This document shows positions 1 through 5,607 of a stretch of DNA of 5,621 nt, one piece after another. The stretch comes from Limnoglobus sp. (GTDB taxonomy: Bacteria; Planctomycetota; Planctomycetia; Gemmatales; Gemmataceae), in NCBI GenBank assembly GCA_025353985.1, contig JANXNT010001087.1, forward strand, positions 1 to 5,621. The letters are read 5' to 3'. Under the pieces are notes generated by a model that was not told the DNA's origin, searched no databases, and worked only from the letters and a program-made list of their open reading frames with translations. A program made the translations under genes and the position numbers. Every line of letters begins with the position of its first letter. Within the stretch, counting starts at the first letter, position 1.

Positions 1-411
1 CAGCCGAGCGAACAACGTCGGATGTTCGGCGAGAACAGCACGACGCGGGTTGCTTCGGTGACAGATGGTTTGAGTAACACGATTGCTCTGGGCGAAACGA
101 CTCTGGAAAACGCTAACGGAACAACACCGTCGTGGGCTTATCGCGGCTATGTGCAAGTCGGCGTCGATCCGGCACAGGGTGTAAACGTGTGGGCTTCAGA
201 TTGGACATACCCCAACGATATTCGTTCGGGCGCTCAGCCACCTCGTGCAGGGCGCGCGGGTAGCTGGACTTGGGCTGGAAGCCTGCACACCGGCGGTGCG
301 AACTTCTGCTTCGGCGATGGCTCGGTTCGCTTCATCAACGAGAACACATCGAACATGGTCTTGCTCGGCCTTTCCACGATGGCTGGCGGCGAAGCGGTGA
401 CACTACCATGA
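1..411 (+). CDS. DUF1559 domain protein, C-terminal part (5' end outside window)
   Basis: The frame is open from base 1 to the TGA at 409-411, giving 136 visible residues; the ATG at base 22 is internal, because the frame continues upstream of it. Two DUF1559 hallmarks are visible: a VTDGLSNTIALGE segment (the family's TDGxSNT..GE motif) and the C-terminal H-X9-DG motif, with His at codon 286-288 and Asp-Gly at 316-321, followed by SVRFI. DUF1559 proteins are very numerous in planctomycetes. They normally carry a type IV prepilin-like N-terminus (not visible here) and are thought to be envelope- or surface-located; their exact role is unknown. The stop codon overlaps the start of the next gene (ATGA), which suggests co-transcription and translational coupling. 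Family assignment is firm and function is not. Confidence 0.9.
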   Translation, partial: QPSEQRRMFGENSTTRVASVTDGLSNTIALGETTLENANGTTPSWAYRGYVQVGVDPAQGVNVWASDWTYPNDIRSGAQPPRAGRAGSWTWAGSLHTGGANFCFGDGSVRFINENTSNMVLLGLSTMAGGEAVTLP

Positions 412-824
412 TCCGTGTTGCATTTCTCGTTGCCCTGTGTGGTCTGGCCGGGTGCAGTCCATCCGCTGGTCTGGGAAGAGTGCCAGTCGTTGGACGAGTG
501 ACATTGGACGGTCAGCCGCTGGCCAAGCTTTCCTTGCATCTCTCGCCAGTGGGCAAAACCCCGGGTAACGGTTCTTTGGCCGTGACTGACGCCGATGGTC
601 GATTCCGCATGACCGACGTTCGCGGTGCCAGCGGTGCATTCGTTGGCGAATATCAGTTGGAAATCAATCGGAACGGACAAGTGGAATTGCCGAAAGACGC
701 GGGGAAAAGCTCGCCGAAGAGCGCAGCGAGCCAGTTGCGAATCACAGTTCCGGAAGGCGGTTGCGATCTCGAAATCCAGATTCCCAAAGATGGCAAATCC
801 CCTCAAGTCACAACGATGAAATAA
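408..824 (+). CDS. Small lipoprotein with carboxypeptidase-regulatory-like fold
   Basis: This 138-residue protein starts at the ATG at 408, overlapping the upstream stop by 4 bases. An in-frame ATG at 270 would add 46 arginine-rich residues lying inside the DUF1559 gene and would bury the signal peptide, so 408 is preferred. The N-terminus is a short lipoprotein signal peptide ending in LAGC, with Cys16 as the predicted lipidated residue. Residues about 20-90 read as a beta-sandwich of the carboxypeptidase-regulatory/transthyretin-like type: VVGRVTLDGQPL, then TDADGRFRM, then GEYQLEI. A Lys/Ser-rich loop follows, then a last strand region (LRITVPEGGCDLEIQI). Small lipoproteins of this kind commonly sit directly after DUF1559 genes in planctomycetes. 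It is probably anchored in the outer or cytoplasmic membrane facing the periplasm. No enzymatic residues are evident and the molecular role is unknown. Confidence 0.85.
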   Translation: MIRVAFLVALCGLAGCSPSAGLGRVPVVGRVTLDGQPLAKLSLHLSPVGKTPGNGSLAVTDADGRFRMTDVRGASGAFVGEYQLEINRNGQVELPKDAGKSSPKSAASQLRITVPEGGCDLEIQIPKDGKSPQVTTMK

Positions 825-898
825 TGTCCCCGCTTTGTCACAGCCTCGTTCCAGGCGACTACAAGCTGTGTCCCGGAATTCTTCCCTTTGGTGTCATC

Positions 899-1849
899 AT
901 GAACCGCCGCCCCGCCTTTACACTGATCGAACTTCTCGTGGTGATTGCGATCATCGCGATTCTCATCGGGTTGTTGCTGCCCGCGGTGCAGAAGGTTCGG
1001 GAAGCGGCGGCGCGGGTCAAGTGTGCGAATAACCTCAAGCAAATTGGCATTGCAATCCACATTTTTCACGATGACAACAATCGTCTACCGCCCGCGTCGG
1101 ATGCACCGCGGACCTACGGCAGTGTGAGGGGCCAGTGGGGCGGAGCGGTGTTTGCACCAAATTTCGGTGCTGTCCCCTCGCCAACGCCGGGCACAGGTTC
1201 GTGGATGTATCACCTGTTGCCACGACTGGAGCAAGGGAATGCCTACCAAGCTGCAGGCGATCTGGCAGCGAATGTCCGGGTCGCTCAGTTCTCGGTTTAC
1301 CGGTGCCCGTCGGACAATAGCTTTGACAACGGCATCCGAGGATATGGGAGCAACGTGGACATGCTGGGTGCGGTGGTCTGCTACGCGGCGAACTTCCAAT
1401 TGTTCGGCAACCCGGACATCGGCGACAGCGTGGATGCCTACGTTGGTCGAACGCGGATGGCCGCCGTAACGGATGGCACGTCGAACACGGTTGCCGCCGT
1501 GGAGCGGGCCGCCTCAGGGGAGAAACACGCCAATATCTGGTTCTATGGCAACGCCGATATATGGTATTCGCCGGTACTGCTGTATGGCAATCGGGCCGGA
1601 ACCGTGAATTACACCAAAGCAGATTACTCGCTCCCGAACGGTACACGAATCGGTCAGGTTGGCGTGAACGCGATGTTCCAAGTGGCTCCGCGAACCGCAG
1701 AGGTGAAGGTGGCTCAGACTTCGCACTCAGTCATGCAGGTACTTTTACTCGACGGCAGTATTCGTTCGTTGTCCGCGTCGATGACCCCGCAGACCTATTG
1801 GGCCGCTTGCACCATCAACGGCGGCGAAGTCTTTAGTGACGATTGGTAA
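899..1849 (+). CDS. DUF1559 protein with type IV prepilin N-terminus
   Basis: This is a 316-residue protein beginning MNRRPAFTLIELLVV. Residues 1-6 form a short basic leader, followed by the prepilin motif with Phe7 as first mature residue and Glu11 as the conserved Glu5; residues 7-27 form one hydrophobic helix, followed by AVQKVREAAAR. Leaders usually end in Gly, but here the -1 residue is Ala6. The body has TDGTSNT (near 1470-1490) and a C-terminal block ending WAACTINGGEVFSDDW, typical of one Gemmata-type DUF1559 subgroup. The usual H-X9-DG motif is one residue short: His276 and Asp285 are separated by 8. The frame also has an ATG at 824 (overlapping the lipoprotein stop, ATAATG) and one at 761, but only 899 gives a standard prepilin leader. 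It lies 74 bases after the lipoprotein with no clear terminator between them, so the three genes may form one operon. Processing by a PilD-like peptidase is inferred from the motif. Confidence 0.92.
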   Translation: MNRRPAFTLIELLVVIAIIAILIGLLLPAVQKVREAAARVKCANNLKQIGIAIHIFHDDNNRLPPASDAPRTYGSVRGQWGGAVFAPNFGAVPSPTPGTGSWMYHLLPRLEQGNAYQAAGDLAANVRVAQFSVYRCPSDNSFDNGIRGYGSNVDMLGAVVCYAANFQLFGNPDIGDSVDAYVGRTRMAAVTDGTSNTVAAVERAASGEKHANIWFYGNADIWYSPVLLYGNRAGTVNYTKADYSLPNGTRIGQVGVNAMFQVAPRTAEVKVAQTSHSVMQVLLLDGSIRSLSASMTPQTYWAACTINGGEVFSDDW

Positions 1850-2000
1850 GTAGCTACTTCTCGATATTCCTTTGTTCGTAACCCTACATCGTCCGGAAGT
1901 CGTGGCTTGAGGGGGAGGGAGTTGGCCGGTGGTGATGTAGGTTCGCAGTGCGGCCTCGGGGCGTTTGCCACGCTCGGTTATGGCCACGGGTATGGCGTAG

Positions 2001-2181
2001 ATCTGGGCCTGCGTGAAGGCGGGCGTCCCCCACTGGCACTCGCGGGCGACTGAGGTTACGCGGGTCGTACGGATTGGAGGCCACGCAAGTGGTTCTCGGG
2101 CACGCGCGGGCCAACGTCACCGAGGTGTACGCCGAGCGGAACCAATCGCTTGCGGCCCGCGTCGCCGCCGAGACGGGGTGA
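2001..2181 (+). pseudogene. Tyrosine recombinase (phage-type integrase) C-terminal remnant, frameshifted
   Basis: Two adjacent frames together read as the end of a planctomycete tyrosine recombinase. In the frame of 2010-2060 the translation is CVKAGVPHWHSRATEVT. From 2068 the frame moves by +1 and reads YGLEATQVVLGHARANVTEV, then the nucleophile context VYAERN (Tyr codon 2128-2130), and ends with AETG and TGA at 2179-2181. The LGH-(about 9)-Y arrangement is the box II signature of the family. In related proteins as I know them, the segment after PHWH contains the second catalytic arginine (an LRH-type motif) before S-x-ATE. Here HWH is joined directly to SRATEV, consistent with loss of about 6 codons. 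An in-frame TAG at 1998-2000 closes the frame upstream, and the rest of the enzyme (about 250 or more residues) is not found. It cannot encode an active recombinase and is probably the scar of an integrated element. Confidence 0.75.
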
Positions 2182-2209
2182 CGTTCGGCGGCGTGCCGCC
2201 CAATAGCAA

Positions 2210-2365
2210 CTAGCGGATGATCATGCCGTCGAAGGGTGTGCCCTCCAAGTAATGTGAAGTTGGCCTTCTGTCGCATTTCCGCGAAAACGATCTTCCGATT
2301 TCTGTTACCCACTCGCTCCACTCTGTTTCGGAGATGTCCGGTTTCGATAGCGAGAATTTCCACAT
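2210..2365 (-). CDS. Possible small protein or C-terminal fragment, 51 aa, unknown
   Basis: On the minus strand an ATG at 2365-2363 opens a 51-codon frame ending in TAG at 2212-2210. The translation begins MWKFSLSKPDISETEWSEWV and ends HYLEGTPFDGMIIR. Its mixed composition (three Trp, several Glu/Asp, ordered hydrophobic residues) looks more like a real protein than the Arg/His-rich frame that overlaps it on the same strand. The frame is closed upstream by TGA about nine codons before the ATG. A GAAGG lies 18 bases before the start, too far to act as a normal ribosome binding site. It may therefore be a genuine small gene, or the 3' end of a longer gene whose start has been lost. I do not recognise the family. 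Confidence 0.35.
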   Translation of the reverse strand: MWKFSLSKPDISETEWSEWVTEIGRSFSRKCDRRPTSHYLEGTPFDGMIIR

Positions 2366-2413
2366 CGAAATGATGCATCTATGCCTTCACAAAACTGGTG
2401 AACCCGAACCGAA

Positions 2414-2515
2414 ATGACCCAAAAAGACCGTCAAGAACCACTTCACGTCACTTGGGAGTATGTCTGGGATGCACGCAACCGTCTCGATGAAGTGAAAATG
2501 GAGACGAGTGGTGCG
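2414..2515 (+). pseudogene. RHS/YD-repeat-like fragment
   Basis: The frame starting ATG at 2414 reads MTQKDRQ, then HVTWEYVWDARNRLDEVKM. The YVWDARNRL core closely resembles the Y-x-WDxRNRL signature of RHS/YD repeats found in large planctomycete secreted or cell-wall proteins, and the preceding MTQK resembles the GN-(L/M)-T-x-K spacing of the same repeat. Only about one repeat is present. The frame stays open to 2899, but beyond about 2515 the translation loses family character and runs into the next gene, so it is a fragment rather than a gene. With a single short repeat, the resemblance could be partly chance. Confidence 0.45.
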
Positions 2516-2614
2516 ATTTTCGAATTTCCGCGTAAGAGCCTCGCGTTGTTCTGTGTGAGCCGTCGCATTCCGACTGCTCCGGGTTTCCCAGTGACTCGAT
2601 CAGAACCTCCCTCC

Positions 2615-2619
2615 GAGGG
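2615..2619 (+). promoter_or_regulatory. Ribosome binding site for the FG-GAP gene
   Basis: GAGGG lies 6 bases before the ATG at 2626, a good Shine-Dalgarno match and spacing. It supports this start, which also places the signal peptide exactly at the N-terminus. Confidence 0.6.
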
Positions 2620-2625
2620 CTGGCT

Positions 2626-4732
2626 ATGTTTAAGCGTCTGTTTTCCCGTTTTGCGGCGACCGCAGCACTCGCTGCCGGCATCGCGGCACTTTCCGTCAGT
2701 GATGTTCCACTTCTCGCGGACAACCCGCCGGATGCCTCAATCGCTGCGTCGTCTCAAACCTTCGTTGGCGACGTCAAGAACGCCGTCGACACGGCGCGCA
2801 TCGGCCTCGTTGCCGACCAATCGTCGTTCGTTCTCTACGTGTGCAGTCAGGATGAAGCGTTCAACAAGACGTCCGCTCGCTGGGTCCGTGGCATCGTGAC
2901 GAACGGCAAATTCGAAGGCAAATCGCCCGATAGTGCGCTGACCGTTCGCGGAACGATCGGGATGGAAGCGGCGGAAGGAACGATTACAGTCGGCGGTAAC
3001 GAAATGACATTCGCGGCGAAATTACCGGATGAACGAACGTTCGCAGGGCTTTACCGCTGCGAGGAAAAAGACACGACGAACGACTATATCGCCGGTTGGG
3101 TCGTGGACGAAGACGATGCCGTTGCAGGGGCAATCCAGAACCGCCAAAACAAGCAGATCACGAATCCTCCCGGTGTGGCGGCCCAACAAAAACCGAACCC
3201 GAAAGGGAACGTCGTTTCGCCTCGCGGTGGCAACCGGATTCCGAATCTGGACGTTGGCCAAGGCACGGGTGTGGGCGGTCAGCAAGTGACTGACCCGAAG
3301 AAGCTGGATCGCACGCACACGTTCAGTAAAGCGGGCACGTTCACGGCGACGGTCACGGTGACGGACGACGACGGTTCTTCGTCTTCGCAGTATCAAGTGA
3401 CGGTGGCTGATGAGATTTCCCCACCGCCGCCTCCGCCGCCGCTGAACACGCCGCCGACGATTAGCGACTTGGCCAATCAAGCGAGCAACGGCAGCACCAT
3501 CGGGCCGATTGCGTTCACCGTGGGGGATGCCGAAACTGCGGCCGATGGCCTCGTTGTGACGGCGCAATCGAACAACACGACGCTCGTAAACAACGTGATT
3601 CTCGGCGGCAGTGGTGCGAACCGAACCGTAACCTTCACGCCGGTAGAGGGGCGGTTCGGGACCGCGATTCTCTCGCTCACCGTGCGCGATGCACAAGGTG
3701 CAATCGCGACCGACACGTTCACCGTGACGATCAGCCCACCACCGCCTGCAACGCCACGCCCGATCCTTGTGGGATTCCCGGAGTTTGCGGCAGGTGCCGA
3801 TGCCGGCGGTGGCAGCGCGACTCTGTTCAACCCGGACAAATCGGTGCGGTTCACCGTGACGCCCTTCGCCGGTTTCACCGGTGGCGTTCGCACCGCAACG
3901 GCAGACTTCAACGGCGATGGCGTCGCCGACTTGATCGTTGGCACGGGGCCGGGGATTGCCACTCGTGTCGTGATTTTGGACGGCAAAATCGCAAGCGGTG
4001 CTGTTCGATGTCGCACCGTTCGAAGCCTCGTTCGTCGGGGGCGTTTACGTCTCCGCAGGTGATGTCACCGGCGATGGAATTCCGGACCTCGCCATCACGC
4101 CCGATGAAGGCGGCGGGCCGCGCGTGGACGTGTATAGCGGGGCGGCCAGCTTCCCGAAGTTGATCGGCTTCTTCGGTATCGACGACGTGAACTTCCGTGG
4201 CGGCGCACGTTCGGCGATCGCGGATATGACCGGCGATGGTGTCGCCGACCTCATCGTTGTCGCCGGGTTCGGTGGCGGGCCGCGAGTCGCAGGCTTCGAT
4301 GGCAAGTCGCTGGCTGGTACGCCGGTAAAGATTTTCGGCGACTTCTTCGCGTTCGAGCAAACCTTGCGAAACGGCATTTTCGTGACGGCCGGCGACATCA
4401 ACGGCGATGGCTTTGCGGACCTGATCGCAGGCGGCGGCCCCGGTGGCGGACCGCGCGTGTTGGCCTTCGACGGTAAGAGTTTGCGGAACAACAAGTATGT
4501 GAACCTCGCCAACTTCTTCGGTGGCGATGTCAACAGTCGCGGCGGGCTTCGCGTGGCGGCGAAAGACCTCGACGGCGACACGAAAGCCGACCTCGTCGTC
4601 GGTTCGGGTGCGGGGGCCGGGTCGCGCGTGACGGGCTACCTCGGAAAGACCATCACCGCGAGTGGCACCCCACCGGCGCAATTCGAGTTCGATTCGATCA
4701 GTGGCTTCAATGGTGGCGTCTTCGTGGGATAG
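2626..4732 (+). CDS. Secreted FG-GAP/VCBS repeat protein with PKD-like and Ig-like domains, frame broken at 3985-3988
   Basis: As sequenced, the frame from ATG 2626 ends at 4062 after an unrelated tail (from about 3988). Skipping one A in the AAAA run at 3985-3988 joins it to the frame ending in TAG at 4730-4732, giving about 701 residues. Order: signal peptide (residues 1 to about 32: basic MFKRLFSRF then Ala/Leu-rich); an unnamed domain (about 35-165, including LVADQSSFVLYVCSQDEAFN and AGLYRCEE); a PKD-like half domain (about 215-260, HTFSKAGTFTATVTVTDDDG); a Pro7 linker (266-272); a cadherin/Ig-like domain (about 274-368, NTPPTISD to DTFTVTIS); a Pro4 linker (371-374); and an FG-GAP/VCBS region to the end. 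That region has five Asp-rich calcium-type loops: DFNGDGVAD (3904), DVTGDGIPD (4061), DMTGDGVAD (4223), DINGDGFAD (4394) and DLDGDTKAD (4565), spaced 52-57 residues apart. Such repeats usually fold as a beta-propeller and mediate surface binding or adhesion. No enzymatic motif or membrane anchor is seen. It may be a true frameshift or a one-base sequence error. Confidence 0.85.
3904..4591 (+). repeat. Five FG-GAP/VCBS calcium-loop repeats
   Basis: Five units carry a D-x-(N/T/D)-G-D-x-x-x-D loop followed by a hydrophobic strand (LIVG, LAIT, LIVV, LIAG, LVVG). Loop starts are 157, 162, 171 and 171 bases apart; only the first distance is not a multiple of three, and it becomes 156 when the extra A is removed. 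Several units also share GGGPRV and FDGKS segments. The fifth loop (DLDGDTKAD) is the most diverged. DNA identity between units is moderate, so this is an old protein repeat rather than a recent tandem duplication. Confidence 0.8.
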
Positions 4733-4738
4733 CGAGAA

Positions 4739-4783
4739 AGTGGTGAATGACGACCGTCCGAAACAGATTCGCCACTCACCACT
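4739..4783. terminator. Weak inverted repeat after the FG-GAP gene
   Basis: AGTGGTGA (4739-4746) is the exact reverse complement of TCACCACT (4776-4783), starting 7 bases after the FG-GAP stop. The 29-base loop is long and no T-tract follows, so it is a poor intrinsic terminator. Its position between two convergent genes is what suggests a termination role. Confidence 0.2.
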
Positions 4784-4926
4784 CGAACTTGATACGATAG
4801 TGGCAGGAGCGGAAAGGCAGCATCTTACCCAGAAGCCCTCACTACTGTCCACACGGCCTAGCGGTACCTACTTAATTAACTAAGGTCGCCAAGCCGTCCG
4901 ACACCTGACCAATTCAACGCACTTTG

Positions 4927-5493
4927 CTATTTCTTGAACTTTGACATATAGCGTGCTAGTGACATATAGTTCCATATTATTGCATAGTCATACGGAGTCT
5001 TGTTATCATCAATCGTACACATGGCATGCGGATCCGCGCCGCCTTCGAGAAGTGCCTGTGTCGCGGCTCGGTGTCCAAAAGATGCTGCTATATGCAGAGG
5101 CGTCTGTTGTCCGTTGTCGGCTGTATTCGGATTTGCGCCACGCTCAATTAGGATACGTACACCCTTGCCGCAATTCACTTGTGCACACCAGTGGAGAGGC
5201 GTACAGCCTCTTTCATCAAGTAAATTTAATTGGTCTGATGACTCATATACATCGACCAATACTGATAGCATAGTAGTATTTCGATGCTGAGCTGCGTAGT
5301 GTAGCAATGGTGTGCCAGTAATCATCTGTAGCGGGCTTGCGAAGTTTTCAAGTAAAAACTTTGCAATTCGATTTTGACGATTGCATATTGCATATGCTAA
5401 TGGCGTATATCCGTCTCTATCGACAGCATCGACTTCAGCCGCGTGAGAAATTAGCAATTTGACAATTTTAATCCATCCATAGTAACCGTTCAC
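4927..5493 (-). pseudogene. Ankyrin-repeat protein, 5' truncated by an inserted element
   Basis: The minus-strand frame gives 188 residues from a GTG at 5493 to the TAG at 4929-4927. Ankyrin repeats cover nearly all of it: a partial one (about 3-27, GWIKIVKLLISHAAEVDA), then units starting near residues 28 (DGYTPLAYAI), 60 (GTPLLHYAAQ), 95 (RGCTPLHWCAQ), 128 (GQQTPLHIAASFGH) and a degenerate last unit at 163 (DNKTPYDYA). Ankyrin repeats are protein-binding scaffolds; the partner is unknown. The GTG and the next two codons (Asn, Gly) lie inside the inverted repeat of the adjoining element, and the first native repeat lacks its TPLH helix. Upstream the frame closes with TAA within the element and has no ATG. 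The native 5' end is therefore missing, and expression from this GTG is doubtful. The DNA is strikingly AT-rich (18 of 60 bases G+C in 5341-5400, against 43 of 60 in 4381-4440), and codons such as TTA, ATA and AAA are frequent, suggesting a foreign origin. Confidence 0.8.
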
Positions 5494-5498
5494 GGGGT
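5485..5498 (+). repeat. Left terminal inverted repeat
   Basis: This is the 14-bp perfect partner of 5608-5621. It supplies the GTG and first codons of the truncated ankyrin frame on the minus strand, so that apparent start is element-derived. Confidence 0.8.
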
Positions 5499-5607
5499 CA
5501 AATGACGATTTTTAAGGACTTTTTGCGTATCTGTTGCTGAAAATCGGTCCAAAACCGACCTTTTAAGGCAATCTCAGTCAAAAACAGCCTTGGATTTCAA
5601 GCGTTTT

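Larger units (their letters stand above)
1850..2625. other. 776-bp gap with decayed mobile-element and repeat-protein fragments
   Basis: No intact large gene fits here. Reading all frames gives three protein-like stretches, annotated separately: a frameshifted integrase C-terminus (2001-2181, +), a possible 51-codon ORF (2210-2365, -) and an RHS-like repeat (2414-2515, +). Bases 1850-2000 and 2546-2610 show nothing recognisable. The longer open frames across this gap, on both strands, have arginine/histidine-rich low-information translations and look like GC-driven shadows. Confidence 0.6.

Noticed and set aside
839..870. CACAGC (839-844) / GCTGTG (865-870) inverted repeat before the second DUF1559 gene as a terminator or regulator
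   Set aside because: It has only six pairs with a 20-base loop and no T-tract, which is expected by chance.
824..898. Alternative start of the second DUF1559 protein at ATG 824
   Set aside because: It would put 25 extra residues before an ideal short prepilin leader. The overlap with the lipoprotein stop is tempting, but the leader argues for 899.
1884..2378. Minus-strand frame of 164 codons across the gap
   Set aside because: It is Arg/His-rich and runs opposite the recognisable integrase tail, and a better protein-like reading exists in another minus frame for 2210-2365.
2414..2899. Treating the whole 161-codon plus frame as a gene
   Set aside because: Only its first 35 or so codons resemble a protein family. 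The rest overlaps the signal peptide and N-terminal domain of the FG-GAP gene in another frame.
3985..3988. Programmed frameshifting at AAAA in the FG-GAP gene
   Set aside because: The run is only four bases, there is no obvious slippery heptamer, stimulating stem-loop or rare-codon/stop arrangement, and the needed shift is +1. A mutation or sequence error is simpler.
3477..4581. Two further minus-strand frames (3477-4016 and 4045-4581) with Pro/Ser/Thr-rich translations
   Set aside because: They mirror the Gly/Asp-rich FG-GAP coding strand, including repeated RGPPP segments opposite GGGPR, and are shadows.
3908..4852. Long minus-strand open frame of 314 codons opposite the FG-GAP repeats
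   Set aside because: It is antisense to a clearly coding repeat protein, its translation is rich in Arg, Asp and Glu without a family motif, and GC-rich repeats commonly leave the opposite strand open.
5499..5607. A coding gene or small RNA inside the inverted-repeat element
   Set aside because: No open frame of useful length exists in it, and no promoter-plus-terminator arrangement beyond a 5-bp hairpin is visible.
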